Counted from the first letter of the stretch, positions 24,683-33,976 are shown. The stretch is 64,000 nt of DNA from Oscillospiraceae bacterium (GCA_902778285.1 CACYXC010000006.1:31129-95128), one strand, 5' to 3'. The notes: generated by a model not told the origin, from the letters alone. Translations and numbers: made by a program.

Positions 24683-24721
24683 CGTGCATACCTCCTTCGC
24701 CGATCGGATCCTGGAAGATAT

Positions 24722-24750
24722 ATTTTATCACAACATGCCTCGCGCTACAA
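24722..24750 (-). promoter_or_regulatory. Sigma-A promoter of the GH13 gene
   Basis: Leftward: TTGTAG, 17 nt, TAAAAT, about 40 nt before the ATG. Confidence 0.6.
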
Positions 24751-24955
24751 TAGCTTTCCGGTATTCCGCGCCGCCAAAAAAGAAGGCGGAAAAACGTACA
24801 ATTTTACCCCCCTCTTCCGCCTGAAACTTCATGCGACTTTCCTCTTGCAAAATCGACCGAACCTGCTATACTCTCCTTCGCGCGCGGACGCCTGCTCTCT
24901 CCGCTCAGAAAAAGCCACAAAATTTTTCGACAAAATTCCAAAAAGTTTTCAAAAG

Positions 24956-24984
24956 TTGACAAAATGGTAAAAATATGATATAGT
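24956..24984 (+). promoter_or_regulatory. Strong sigma-A promoter of the Ig-like protein gene
   Basis: TTGACA, 17 nt, TATAGT, in an AT-rich stretch 33 bp before the ATG. The rest of the 334-bp divergent gap (24751-24955) shows no gene. Confidence 0.8.
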
Positions 24985-25016
24985 GGTTCTCAGTATCTTG
25001 GAAAGGATATGCCCTC

Positions 25017-26630
25017 ATGAGAAAACCGATCCTTTCAGCGGCGGTGATCCTGCTCCTGCTGCTGAGTATCGGTCCCGCCGCCTTCGCGGATGTGACCTAC
25101 CCGGATCCGGCGCCGCTGGAGGTTGGGCAGACGCTCAACCATCTGGCCGCCAGCGTGGAACCGGGCAGCTCCGTCACCGTGTCCGCGGGCAGTCTGCCCC
25201 CCGGCGTGGACCTTATTCTGGACGACAACACCGACTCGACAGACGTCTACCTGCGCGGGATCCCCACCGTCCCCGGCTACTATGACGCGGTGCTCGATGT
25301 GAACGCCCAGAACAGCTTCATGTGCAGCGTAGACGTGGAACCCGCCCAGCCCCAGCTGATCGTCGGGCCCAGCGTGAGCTGCTCTCTCAACGACGTGGTC
25401 CACGTGAGTGTGACCGCCTCCGTCTCCGACGGCGGCCAGCTGAGCTACCAGTGGTACACCAGCGACGGCAGCTCCCAGAGCAGCCTGATCACAGGCGCCG
25501 TCGATCCCATCTATCAGCCCGGCACCGACTATGTCGGCACCACCTATTACTACTGCGTGGTCACCAACCACAACAACGGTCTCGAGGTCTCCGTCGTCTC
25601 CCCCTCCATCCTCGTCACCGTGAGCGATATGCGCCCCAGCAGCCTGAGCGTTGTGAGCCTGCCGTACAAAACCGTCTACCGCGCGGGCGAGACGCTGGAT
25701 ACCAGCGGCCTGCAGCTGCAGCTGGCCTACGCGAGCGGCAGCACGGAGATCGTCAGCTCCGGCTTTCAGGTCTACCCCACTCTGCTCGACGTCGCGGGAA
25801 CGCAGACCATCGAGCTGAGCTACGCCGGGCAGACCTGCAGCTTTCAGGTCACGGTCCAGGAGGCGCAGGAGCGCATCGACGGCATCGGCGTGCTCACCCT
25901 GCCCTACCGCACCGCCTACACCGTGGGCGAGATCCTGGACCCCGCGGGGCTGTCCGTCCGGGCCTATATCGGCTCCGGCTACCGGGATATCAGCGAGGGC
26001 CTTGAATGTTCCCCGATGCTGCTGATGCAGGAGGGGACCCAGACCGTCACCGTCACATACGAGGGGAATACCTGCACCTTCACCGTCACGGTGGAGAGCG
26101 AGGAAGTGCCGAGCTATCTGTCCCTCCGCCAGCTGCCGACCAGGCTCAGCTACACCGTCGGCGACACGCTGGATACCGGCGGTCTCGTGCTCTACCTGAT
26201 CTCCACCAAGAACAACGCCATGGAGGTCACAGAGGGCTACAGCGTCAGCCCGACGAAGCTCGAGCGCGAGGGCCAGCAGGAGATCACCGTGACTTACGGC
26301 GGGCTAAGCTGCAGCTTCAAGGTCAATGTGAGCGCCGCGGCGCCGAGTCCTTCGCCGTCGCCCTCGTCCTCACCCGCGCCGGACGCCTCGCCGATCCCGA
26401 GCGCGGCCCCTTCCGCGGAGCCGACCGGCTTCCCTGCGATGCCGACCCGCGCCCCACAGCCGAGCCGCAGCGTCGGCAGCGGCAAAAGCTTCGTGGGCGT
26501 GATCGTCGGTGCCTCCGTGATCGCGCTTGCGATCATCGGCGCCTATGTGTTCATCATGAACCGCGGCGGCTTTGACGTACTGGAGGAGAAGCTGGAGAAC
26601 CTCTTCCGAAGGGGCAGACACAGAAAGTAA
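25017..26630 (+). CDS. Surface protein with tandem Ig-like domains
   Basis: A 537-residue exported protein. A signal peptide covers ~1-25 (ILLLLLSIGPAAFA). A Putative-Ig/cadherin-like domain follows (~26-105), then an Ig-like domain with SYQWYTSDGSSQ. Three repeats of ~80 residues come next, each starting LPYKTVYRAGETLDTSGL, LPYRTAYTVGEILDPAGL or LPTRLSYTVGDTLDTGGL and ending TVTYEG.TCTF, typical of bacterial Ig-like group 3. A Pro/Ser/Ala linker (~440-485), one transmembrane helix (~490-512) and a basic tail end it. It is probably membrane-anchored with the repeats outside. Ligand unknown. Confidence 0.85.
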   Translation: MRKPILSAAVILLLLLSIGPAAFADVTYPDPAPLEVGQTLNHLAASVEPGSSVTVSAGSLPPGVDLILDDNTDSTDVYLRGIPTVPGYYDAVLDVNAQNSFMCSVDVEPAQPQLIVGPSVSCSLNDVVHVSVTASVSDGGQLSYQWYTSDGSSQSSLITGAVDPIYQPGTDYVGTTYYYCVVTNHNNGLEVSVVSPSILVTVSDMRPSSLSVVSLPYKTVYRAGETLDTSGLQLQLAYASGSTEIVSSGFQVYPTLLDVAGTQTIELSYAGQTCSFQVTVQEAQERIDGIGVLTLPYRTAYTVGEILDPAGLSVRAYIGSGYRDISEGLECSPMLLMQEGTQTVTVTYEGNTCTFTVTVESEEVPSYLSLRQLPTRLSYTVGDTLDTGGLVLYLISTKNNAMEVTEGYSVSPTKLEREGQQEITVTYGGLSCSFKVNVSAAAPSPSPSPSSSPAPDASPIPSAAPSAEPTGFPAMPTRAPQPSRSVGSGKSFVGVIVGASVIALAIIGAYVFIMNRGGFDVLEEKLENLFRRGRHRK

Positions 26631-26639
26631 ACAGATCGA

Positions 26640-26678
26640 GACCCCGCTGAGGTTCATGAACCCCGCGGGGTCTTTTTT
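26640..26678 (+). terminator. Terminator after the Ig-like protein gene
   Basis: GACCCCGC / GCGGGGTC stem enclosing a second GGTTCATGAACC hairpin, then TTTTTT. Confidence 0.85.
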
Positions 26679-26725
26679 CGCGCGATTACTATCATCGTGA
26701 CATGGCAGGCTGCTGAGAACGGAGG

Positions 26726-26763
26726 AACAAAAACAAAGGGCCGCAGGTTTTACCCTGCGGTCC
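26726..26763 (-). terminator. Terminator after the HtrA-type gene
   Basis: Leftward: GGACCGCAGG-GTAAAA-CCTGCGGCCC followed by TTTGTTTTTGTT, 60 bp after the stop. Confidence 0.75.
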
Positions 26764-26823
26764 TTCGTTTGGGAGAAAAGAGAGGATTTATAGGAGTAGA
26801 AAAGTGTCAAAATTCAGGTCCGC

Positions 26824-28290
26824 TTACGCGGATTCGGGCTTGGCCTCGTCGAAGGTGATGGTCACGACCATGCTCTCTCCGGCGCGGTAGAGCTCCACTT
26901 CCGTGGTGTCGCCCGCGGAGAACTTCTTCACGGCGGCCTTCAGCTCGCTGTAGCCGGAGATCTCGGTGTCGCCCAGGCGGGTGATCACGTCGCCCTTCTG
27001 GATGCCGGCCTTCTCGGCGCAGCTGCCGCTGCTCACGTCGGAGACATAGGCCCCGAGCGGCATATTGTAGTACTGGGCGTACATGGCGCTGTAGCGCTCG
27101 TCCAGCCAGATGCCCATATAGGCCTTGCCGGTCACATAGCCCTTGGTGATCAGATCGTCCGCGATGGGAGACACGTCGTTGACGGGGATCGCGAAGCCCA
27201 GGCCCTCTACGCCGGAGGAGCTGTACTTCGCCGTGACCACGCCGACCACCTGCCCCAGGCTGTTGTACACCGGGCCGCCGGAGTTGCCGGGGTTGACCGC
27301 GGCGTCGATCTGGAACATGTTGATCGACTCGGACTCCTCGGTGGTGATCACGCGGTCCAGGGCGCTCACATGGCCGCTGGACATGGAGAACTCCAGCTCG
27401 CCCAGAGGATTGCCCACGGCATAGACCGCGTCGCCCACATGGAGGCTGTCGCTGTTGCCGAAGCTCACGGGCGTCAGGCCCGAGGCCTCGATCTTCAGCA
27501 CGGCCAGGTCGTTGGCCTGCTCGGTGCCCACGATGGTCGCGGTATACTTGGTCCCGTCGCGGAGCATGACCGTGATGGGGGAATTCTGCTGCACGGCGTA
27601 CTCGATCACGTGGTAATTGGTGAGGATGTACCCGTCCTCGGAGAGGATGAAGCCCGAGCCGCTGACGGCAGAGGAGCTCTGCATCCCGAAGAAATTGGTA
27701 AAGGTCACGTCGGTGGTGATGCCGACGACCTGTCGGCAGGCCTGCTCGTAGATCTGCGCGGCGCTCAGTCCGCCAAGCTCAGAGCCGGTGCTGTTGACCG
27801 CGATCGGCGCGGCCGCGAGCGCGTCCTGTCTGTCGGCGACCTCCGTGACGGCGCTCTCATTCTGGTCCAGGCGCGTCTCCAGCTCGTCGATCCGGCCGGA
27901 CAGGCTGCCGGAGGTCAGCGCCGAGCCGATCAGGCCGCCCAGCAGCGCGCACACCATCGCCAGGCACGCGATTTTCAAAAATCCGCTGTTTTTCCCGGTC
28001 TTTCTCTCCTTCGCTTCCCTCTCGGGGCGCTCGGGAGGACAGTAGTACCGGGGCGGTACGGTGCTCTCGCCGGCAGGCTCATAATGGGCGTCTGCGTAGA
28101 CATGCTCGCGAAACGCGTCGCGATCGAAGTGATACTCACTCTCCGAAGCAGAGCTTCCGGCTTCTTTTGCCTCGGGAGTATCCTCCTGCGTGCTGCGGGG
28201 TTCGGATTCGGGATCGTTTACAGGCTGAGCCACAGGCTCGCTGCTGTTTTCTTCGCGAACTTCGCCGGCCTCTTCTTCAGGCTCGAACAT
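26824..28290 (-). CDS. HtrA/DegP-type membrane-anchored serine protease
   Basis: A 488-residue protease. A ~105-residue acidic cytoplasmic region with a YYCPPERPEREAKER stretch is followed by one membrane helix (GFLKIACLAMVCALLGGLIGSAL), a short coiled coil and the trypsin-like domain. The triad is His in ILTNYHVIEY, Asp in EQANDLAVLK and Ser in VNPGNSGGPVY. A C-terminal PDZ domain (GAYVSDVSSGSCAEKAGIQKGD) follows. This is the architecture of Firmicutes HtrA/HtrB proteins that degrade misfolded exported proteins. Own promoter and terminator; not next to a two-component system. Confidence 0.93.
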   Translation of the reverse strand: MFEPEEEAGEVREENSSEPVAQPVNDPESEPRSTQEDTPEAKEAGSSASESEYHFDRDAFREHVYADAHYEPAGESTVPPRYYCPPERPEREAKERKTGKNSGFLKIACLAMVCALLGGLIGSALTSGSLSGRIDELETRLDQNESAVTEVADRQDALAAAPIAVNSTGSELGGLSAAQIYEQACRQVVGITTDVTFTNFFGMQSSSAVSGSGFILSEDGYILTNYHVIEYAVQQNSPITVMLRDGTKYTATIVGTEQANDLAVLKIEASGLTPVSFGNSDSLHVGDAVYAVGNPLGELEFSMSSGHVSALDRVITTEESESINMFQIDAAVNPGNSGGPVYNSLGQVVGVVTAKYSSSGVEGLGFAIPVNDVSPIADDLITKGYVTGKAYMGIWLDERYSAMYAQYYNMPLGAYVSDVSSGSCAEKAGIQKGDVITRLGDTEISGYSELKAAVKKFSAGDTTEVELYRAGESMVVTITFDEAKPESA

Positions 28291-28322
28291 GTATGCTTAC
28301 CTCGTTTGCTTGGTGTGACCGT

Positions 28323-28351
28323 AATATATCCCGAATTTATGACCTTGTCAT
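28323..28351 (-). promoter_or_regulatory. Promoter of the HtrA-type gene
   Basis: Leftward: ATGACA, 17 nt, TATATT, about 32 nt before the ATG. Confidence 0.6.
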
Positions 28352-28407
28352 GAACAAAGTCCCAAGAATTTATAAACATTTCGCAGGCGCTTTGTAAGCA
28401 AAAGGTC

Positions 28408-29244
28408 TCAGTTCCGCTTTCTCAGCAGGATCTCAACATTCTCCGTGCTGTACTCGATCTGCTCCGACCAGCGGCGCAGATGCTCCGCGTCAGGGCCGTA
28501 CAGCGCGTCGCATGCAGCGACGAAGGCCGTGCTCTCATGGGCGTAATCCAGCAGCGCTTCCAGCCCGACGCTCTCCGCCCGGTCGAGCTGACGATAGAGC
28601 AGCATCTGCTCTATCCGCTCATAACGCGGCCCCGCGGGCAGCGGGGAGGGCAGGCCAGGCAGCGCCGCGCAAAGCGCCGCAAGCTCCGCGGGCCAGTCGG
28701 CGTCGATGGCCTCGGTCTCCGCGAGGCGGGCGAGAAAAGCGTCCGACGGTTTTTCTCCGCCATAGGACAGCCGCGTGGTATCGCATTCCAAACCAAGACG
28801 CCACAGCAGCTCCTCCATAGTCAGAAGCGCCCCGCTCTCCTCGTCGAGAAAGCGCAGCGGCTCCTCCGATCCGAGCAGCAGCGCACAGACAGCCTCGCAG
28901 CTCAGGCCGAGGCCGCAGAGCTCCGTATCTCCGACATCCTCATAAAAGCGCGGGTGCAGCGCGCAGATGTCGCAGAGCGCGTCCTCTCCCAGCGCGCAGA
29001 TCAACTCGCACAGGCCGTCCGGCCGCAGGAGGGGGCAGCGCCCGTCCTCCGTCAGGACGAAATGCGCGCCGTCGTCATCGCGCTGCAGGCTCCGCCGCAG
29101 CTTTTCGCCCAATTCCCCGGGCAGCGTCTCATAAAACGCGGCGCTTCGCGCGTCCACATCGATCTCCCAGCCGCGGCAGCAGGAGTGGCGGCAGTCTGCG
29201 GCGCGGCAACGGAAGCGATCGCAGAAGTCCGGCCGGATGCTCAT
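28408..29244 (-). CDS. FliB-like protein (flagellin lysine N-methylase family)
   Basis: A 278-residue protein that matches my memory of the FliB family by its Cys pattern: FCDRFRCRAADCRHSCCRGWEIDVD, then CPLLRPDGLCELICALGEDALCDIC and a later GLSCEAVC. These could bind an Fe-S cluster or zinc. No flagellin or other flagellar gene is in the window, so flagellin need not be the target. The start ATGA overlaps the stop of the RNA methyltransferase gene, so the two are translationally coupled. Confidence 0.7.
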   Translation of the reverse strand: MSIRPDFCDRFRCRAADCRHSCCRGWEIDVDARSAAFYETLPGELGEKLRRSLQRDDDGAHFVLTEDGRCPLLRPDGLCELICALGEDALCDICALHPRFYEDVGDTELCGLGLSCEAVCALLLGSEEPLRFLDEESGALLTMEELLWRLGLECDTTRLSYGGEKPSDAFLARLAETEAIDADWPAELAALCAALPGLPSPLPAGPRYERIEQMLLYRQLDRAESVGLEALLDYAHESTAFVAACDALYGPDAEHLRRWSEQIEYSTENVEILLRKRN

Positions 29245-30077
29245 GTCGCGCGCCTCCGGCTCAGCTGCCAGAAGGCCACGGCGCTGGCCGCCGCCACGTT
29301 CAGCGAGTCCACCCCGTGGGACATGGGGATGCGCACGGTGTAGTCGCAGTCGGCGATCGTCCCGTCGGCCAGACCCTCCCCCTCGGTGCCGAGGACGACG
29401 GCAAGCTTCTCCTCGGCCATGAGGCTGGGATCGTCGATGGGGACAGAGTCGTCCCGCAGGGCCATGGCCGCGGTTTTGAAGCCGAGCTCCCGCAGCCGCT
29501 CCAGACCGGGACGCGGCCAGTCCGTCAGCTCCTCGCCGATATGGGTCCAGGGGATCTGAAAGACCGTGCCCATGCTGACGCGCACGGCCCGGCGGTAGAG
29601 CGGATCGCTGCAGGAGGGCGTGAGCAGAACGGCGTCCATGCCCAGCGCGGCGGCGGAGCGGAAGATCGCGCCGACGTTCGTGGGGTTCATGACGTCCTCC
29701 AGCACGGCGATGCGGCTCGCGCCGGAGAGCACCTCCTCCAGCGAGGGCAGCGGGCGGCGGCGCATGGCGCACAGGACGCCGCGCGTCAGCGGGAAGCCGG
29801 TCAGCTCGGTCAGCACGGGCAGCGGCGCGGTATAGAGCGGGATGTCCCCGCAGCGTGCCACCACCTCGCGCGCCTGGCCCTCGATGTGCCTGCGTTCCAT
29901 CAGCAGCGACACGGGCTCGCAGCCGCCGTCCAGCGCCCGAAGGATCACATTGGGGCTCTCGGCGATGAACAGGCCCTTGGAGAGATCGGCGCGGCTTTTG
30001 AGCTGCCCCTCGGTCAGACGGGCGTAGACGTCCAGCTCCGGCGCGTCGAAGTCTGTGATTTCCCGGATATCGGCCAT
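29241..30077 (-). CDS. TrmH/SpoU-family RNA 2'-O-methyltransferase
   Basis: A 278-residue SPOUT methyltransferase. An N-terminal substrate-binding domain (YARLTEGQLKSRADLSKGLFIAE) is followed by the knotted catalytic domain: VLEDVMNPTNVGAIFRSAAA (motif 1), LGTEGEGL (motif 2) and IPMSHGVDSLNVAAASAVA (motif 3). It uses S-adenosylmethionine to methylate rRNA or tRNA ribose; the target is unknown. The ATG at 30077 is preceded by a GAGGAAG site. It is coupled with the downstream FliB-like gene. Confidence 0.9.
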   Translation of the reverse strand: MADIREITDFDAPELDVYARLTEGQLKSRADLSKGLFIAESPNVILRALDGGCEPVSLLMERRHIEGQAREVVARCGDIPLYTAPLPVLTELTGFPLTRGVLCAMRRRPLPSLEEVLSGASRIAVLEDVMNPTNVGAIFRSAAALGMDAVLLTPSCSDPLYRRAVRVSMGTVFQIPWTHIGEELTDWPRPGLERLRELGFKTAAMALRDDSVPIDDPSLMAEEKLAVVLGTEGEGLADGTIADCDYTVRIPMSHGVDSLNVAAASAVAFWQLSRRRAT

Positions 30078-30247
30078 GTTTTGCTTCCTCCGCGTTTTCT
30101 GTATGAATTCCAGATCATTATATCTTCCCCCGACATTTCTTGCAAGGCTCGTTTGAAAGTCCGTTCTATGGGACACCATGTTATGTATACTGAAATCACA
30201 AAACAAAGGAGACGCAAAAGAACGTCTCCGCGAGGGAGGAACATACG

Positions 30248-30352
30248 ATGAAAGAGGACGATATCACCACCAGCACCGGCATGCAGAACGTGACGGAGCT
30301 TCTGTATCTGGCGGCTCTGCTCCTGGGCGGGTTTCTCAGCGCCTGCCTGTAA
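30248..30352 (+). CDS. 34-residue membrane peptide
   Basis: MKEDDITTSTGMQNVTELLY, then LAALLLGGFLSACL: a short polar N-terminus and one hydrophobic helix ending in Cys-Leu. GGGAGGA lies 8 nt upstream of the ATG, TATACT lies ~55 nt upstream, and a perfect hairpin terminator follows 22 nt after the stop. The arrangement is that of a real small gene. I do not recognise the family; it is not SpoVM-like. Confidence 0.6.
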   Translation: MKEDDITTSTGMQNVTELLYLAALLLGGFLSACL

Positions 30353-30374
30353 GCACTCAATACGCGACGGCAAA

Positions 30375-30416
30375 ACGGCAGTCCGGGGAAAAACCCGGGC
30401 TGCCGCTTTGTCTTTT
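30375..30416 (+). terminator. Terminator of the 34-residue peptide gene
   Basis: CGGCAGTCCGGG / CCCGGGCTGCCG with loop GAAAAA, then CTTTGTCTTTTG. Confidence 0.8.
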
Positions 30417-30437
30417 GTTTACTCTGTGCGGGTGCCG

Positions 30438-33400
30438 TCACGGATTGAGACACACGCCGGAGCTGTTGAAGTTGTAGGTCTTGCCGTTGATGGTTTTGCT
30501 GCCGGTGACCATCGCGCCGGAGGCTTCAAAGTAGTACCACTTGCCGTCCAGCTTGAGCCAGCCGGTCTGCATCGCGCCGCTGCTCTGGAAATAGTACCAG
30601 GTGCCGCCGATCTTCTGCCAGAGCGTGACCATGGCGCCGCTGTCCTTGAAATAGTACCAGGTGCCGCCGATCTTCTGCCAGCCGGTCTGCATCATGCCGT
30701 CGGCGTTGAAATAGTACCACGTACTGCCGACCTTCTGCCAGCCGGTGTCCATGGCGCCGCTGTCCTTAAAATAGTACCAGTTGCCGCCGGAGGAGAGCCA
30801 GCCCGTATCCATGGCGCCGCCGCTCTTGAAGTGGTACCATGTGCCGCCGATCTGCTGCCAGAAGCGCAGCATCACGCCCTCGGCGTCGAAGTAATACCAC
30901 TTGCCGTCGATCTGGAGCCAGCCGACGGCCATGGCGCCGCCGCTCTTGAAGTAGTGCCAGTTCCCGTCCAGCTTCTGCCAGCCGGTAAGCATGGCGCCGT
31001 TTTCATCCATGTAATAGGTCTTGCCGGAGACGGTCACAAAGCCTGTAAGCATGACGCCGTCCGCGCCGAAGTAATACCACTTGTCCGCGGATTTGAGCCA
31101 GCCCGTGTCCATCACGCCGCTGCCGCTGAAGTGATACCAGTTGCCGTCGATCTGCTGCCAGTAGGTGACGGGCTTGCCGTCCTCGCCGTAGTAGTACATC
31201 TTGCCGTCGATCTCGCGCCAGCCGTCTTTTGTCTCAAAGACCGCACGATAGACCGTATCCTCCGTCACCGCGGCGGGCTCGGGGTCCCAGCCCTTGAAGG
31301 TGGCAAAGGGCTTCGTCGGCTCGCTGCCGCCGTACTCGGGCACCGTGCCGTAGCTCACGACGGTCTGCCAGAGGACGCTCCCGTCACCGTTGAGCCAGAC
31401 AACGCCGAAGATCTTGATATGCAGCGCCCAGTAGTTGTCCTGCCCCAGCTCAAAGTCAAAGGCATCCGGGTCGAGGCCGCTCAGGTGGGTGAAGGGATCG
31501 GAGCTGTCCTTGTAGACCTTCAGCGTGCCGGAGCCGTCGTAAGTGCCGAATTCGGCGTTGATGCCGCGCATCAGGGTCAGCGTGCCGTCGTTGAGGAGCG
31601 TGCCGAGCAGCTGCAGCGACTGCTTGCTGACGATCTCGCCGCTGTTCGTGAGCGTGACGCCTGCCGCCGTGGAGACGCCGGTGCCGCTGTTGATGCGCAT
31701 GCGCACGTTCGCGGGGACTGTCAGATCGGCGCTCAGCGCGATCATGGCGCGGGGATAGATCTCATGGGTCACGGCGCTGTCGCTATCAGCCGCGGCGATT
31801 TCGCAGGCGGCGCGGAGCGCGGCCTCATCGCCGGCGAAATGCTCGACGTAGTAGCGGCCGCCGGAGGCCTTCATGTTCGCCGTACGGGCAAAGCCGGTGT
31901 TGAGCACGACCACGGAGCCCTTGTTCTCCAGCGTCCCGCTCACCTCAAGCTCGGAGTCGGCGGCACTCATCGAGAGCGTGCCGAGCACGTTCAGGGTGCC
32001 GTCGATCTGCGCGTTTTTCGCCGTGATCGTGCCGCCGCGCGCGATGGTCATCTCAATGCCGTCCTCCACGAGCAGGGTGCCCTTGGAGAGGACGAAGTTC
32101 ATGCCCATGGGGATCGTGACGTCCTCGTACACCACGAAGGCGCCTTCCTCCAGGAAGCGGACCGTATAGCTGGTCTTCCCGCTCTCCAGATAGGCCGCGA
32201 TCTCCGCCTTCAGGTGCTCCAGATTCCGGACCGTGCCGGGATCGGGGGTGTCGATGTCGTCGAGATAGGACTTGGAGGAGATCGTCAGCTCACTGTCGGA
32301 GAAGACGGAACGGATCTTTTCCTCATAGCTGTAGGAGATCGTGCGGGAGTTGGCGGTAAAGGAATAGCCCGCATCGACGCTGCCGTCGGTGTAGCCCACC
32401 ATGAACAGGCCGTCGGGCGCGCCGACGGAGCCCGCGTCGCAGTTGGTCACATCCACCAGGTAATTCTTTCCGTTTTCCATGTGGACGATGTTCCACATGT
32501 GGGCGCCGGCGCCCGTGCCGCCGTTCATCGTGCCGGTGACGGAGTAGGTCATCACGCTGGCGCTCAGGTTGCTGATGTCGCACAGATACTGGAAAGCCTT
32601 GGCATAGCCCTCGCAGACCACGTTGGTCGAGCTGTCACCGTCAAAGACCCAGACCAGCTGCCAGGGGTCGCCGTAGTCCACGCCGCCGCCGGCCGCCGCG
32701 CTGTTATAGGAGACGAGGGAGCAGATCTCGTTTTTGAAGCCGAGCAGCTTATTGTAGTCCGCAGCGCCGCTGTAGTTGGCGGCAATCGCGGAAGCGTTGG
32801 ACACCGCTGCATGGATGCCCGCCGTTGTCGAAGGATCCACGCCGCAGTAATAGCGGGTGAGGGAGCCGTCCGCATTGCGGACGTCCTTGTATGTACCGTC
32901 GGAGTACGCGCCAGCGACGGCGAAGGTGAAGGTCATGCTGCCGCTGATCTTGATCATTATCCGGGAACCGGAGAAATTATAGGACTTGAGCGAGGTGCCG
33001 ACCGTCTTGTCATACCAGTACAGCTCGCACGGGCAGTCGGACAGCAGGGCGGTAACAACATTCCGCAGGGAAAACGCCACGATGGCGTTGACGGCGGCCA
33101 TGGCCTCGTCGGAGAAGGTGGAGCTGCCGTCCTCATTGACGACGATCAGCGTCTCCAGCCCCAGATCCTCAGCGGTCCAGGAGGTCTTGCTCAGGCCGAG
33201 CTCGGCCACCGGGATGGACATCTCGGTGGAGGTGCTGCTCCCGTCAGCCACGGAGGCGATCTGGGATTTCAGATTGTAGAACACGGTCCGGTTCACGCCG
33301 GAGAGCGCGGCGCCGCTGTCGTGCACCCCCTGGGCGGAGGCGCCGGGGCGCAGAGAGTCGAGCTGCTGCTGCGCGTAGGCGTTCAGCAGGGCGTCGTTGT

Positions 33401-33857
33401 CGACCGGGCCGCCGGGCGCGTAGCCTATGGGCGCCTGCTCGACGAGGATCTCCACATCCTCCTCGGGTTCTACCTCTTCTTCCGCAAAGCCCTCATCAAC
33501 AAACACGTCGTCTTCCGTCTCGGAGAAGGACTCCTCTTCGGCAGGGAGCTCTTCCTCGGCAAGGATCTCCTCCTCCGGGAGCGCGGCCGGCTCCTCGACG
33601 GGGGCGGCCTCCTCCGGGCTCTCCGCCTCTTCCGCGGCGGGTTCGGCCTCTTCAGGAGCCGCGGGTTCTTCCGCCGGTTCGGTCTCCTCAGCCTCGGCTG
33701 CCGGTTCCTCCGCGGGCTGCTCCGCCTCGACAACGATCACGGGCTCTTCCATCTGCTCTGCATCGCTCAGCTCTTCCGCAAAGGCGGACGCCGGGAAGAG
33801 CGACAGGCACATCAGCAGACACAGAAGCAGAGAAATCGAACGTTTCATCCCAAGCAT
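30438..33857 (-). CDS. Large surface protein: transglutaminase-like core and 13 wall-binding repeats
   Basis: An 1139-residue secreted protein. A signal peptide (cleavage near ASAFA-EE, ~residue 27) is followed by a Glu/Pro/Ala-rich acidic tract (~30-140). A transglutaminase-like domain follows, with Cys in VVCEGYAKAFQY (~412), His in GAHMWNIVHMENG (~452) and Asp in YLVDVTNCD (~467). A beta-rich middle has SGTLENKGSVVVLN-type sequence. From ~870 there are 13 repeats of 20 residues like GWQKIGGTWYYFKDSGAMVT, the choline/glucan-binding type. It probably attaches to the wall through the repeats and acts on peptides or cross-links. Start chosen by AGGAAGG upstream. Confidence 0.88.
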   Translation of the reverse strand: MLGMKRSISLLLCLLMCLSLFPASAFAEELSDAEQMEEPVIVVEAEQPAEEPAAEAEETEPAEEPAAPEEAEPAAEEAESPEEAAPVEEPAALPEEEILAEEELPAEEESFSETEDDVFVDEGFAEEEVEPEEDVEILVEQAPIGYAPGGPVDNDALLNAYAQQQLDSLRPGASAQGVHDSGAALSGVNRTVFYNLKSQIASVADGSSTSTEMSIPVAELGLSKTSWTAEDLGLETLIVVNEDGSSTFSDEAMAAVNAIVAFSLRNVVTALLSDCPCELYWYDKTVGTSLKSYNFSGSRIMIKISGSMTFTFAVAGAYSDGTYKDVRNADGSLTRYYCGVDPSTTAGIHAAVSNASAIAANYSGAADYNKLLGFKNEICSLVSYNSAAAGGGVDYGDPWQLVWVFDGDSSTNVVCEGYAKAFQYLCDISNLSASVMTYSVTGTMNGGTGAGAHMWNIVHMENGKNYLVDVTNCDAGSVGAPDGLFMVGYTDGSVDAGYSFTANSRTISYSYEEKIRSVFSDSELTISSKSYLDDIDTPDPGTVRNLEHLKAEIAAYLESGKTSYTVRFLEEGAFVVYEDVTIPMGMNFVLSKGTLLVEDGIEMTIARGGTITAKNAQIDGTLNVLGTLSMSAADSELEVSGTLENKGSVVVLNTGFARTANMKASGGRYYVEHFAGDEAALRAACEIAAADSDSAVTHEIYPRAMIALSADLTVPANVRMRINSGTGVSTAAGVTLTNSGEIVSKQSLQLLGTLLNDGTLTLMRGINAEFGTYDGSGTLKVYKDSSDPFTHLSGLDPDAFDFELGQDNYWALHIKIFGVVWLNGDGSVLWQTVVSYGTVPEYGGSEPTKPFATFKGWDPEPAAVTEDTVYRAVFETKDGWREIDGKMYYYGEDGKPVTYWQQIDGNWYHFSGSGVMDTGWLKSADKWYYFGADGVMLTGFVTVSGKTYYMDENGAMLTGWQKLDGNWHYFKSGGAMAVGWLQIDGKWYYFDAEGVMLRFWQQIGGTWYHFKSGGAMDTGWLSSGGNWYYFKDSGAMDTGWQKVGSTWYYFNADGMMQTGWQKIGGTWYYFKDSGAMVTLWQKIGGTWYYFQSSGAMQTGWLKLDGKWYYFEASGAMVTGSKTINGKTYNFNSSGVCLNP

Positions 33858-33917
33858 TTTCGTATTTCCTTCCTGTTTTGAATACCGCCCGAAAAATGGG
33901 CACAGTCAGATAGAATA

Positions 33918-33945
33918 ATTATAGCACAAGCGTCAAAGCTGTCAA
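33918..33945 (-). promoter_or_regulatory. Near-consensus sigma-A promoter of the surface-protein gene
   Basis: Leftward: TTGACA, 16 nt, TATAAT, both hexamers perfect. Confidence 0.85.
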
Positions 33946-33976
33946 GGTGAAACTGACAGCATACGACGCACCGCGT

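Noticed and set aside
22961..24970. 669-codon frame opposite the GH13 gene
   Set aside because: Antisense reading of a gene with all GH13 catalytic residues.
30408..33881. 1157-codon frame opposite the large surface protein
   Set aside because: Low-complexity Val/Ala/Asp/His composition from antisense reading of repeats; the other strand has signal peptide, catalytic residues and wall-binding repeats.
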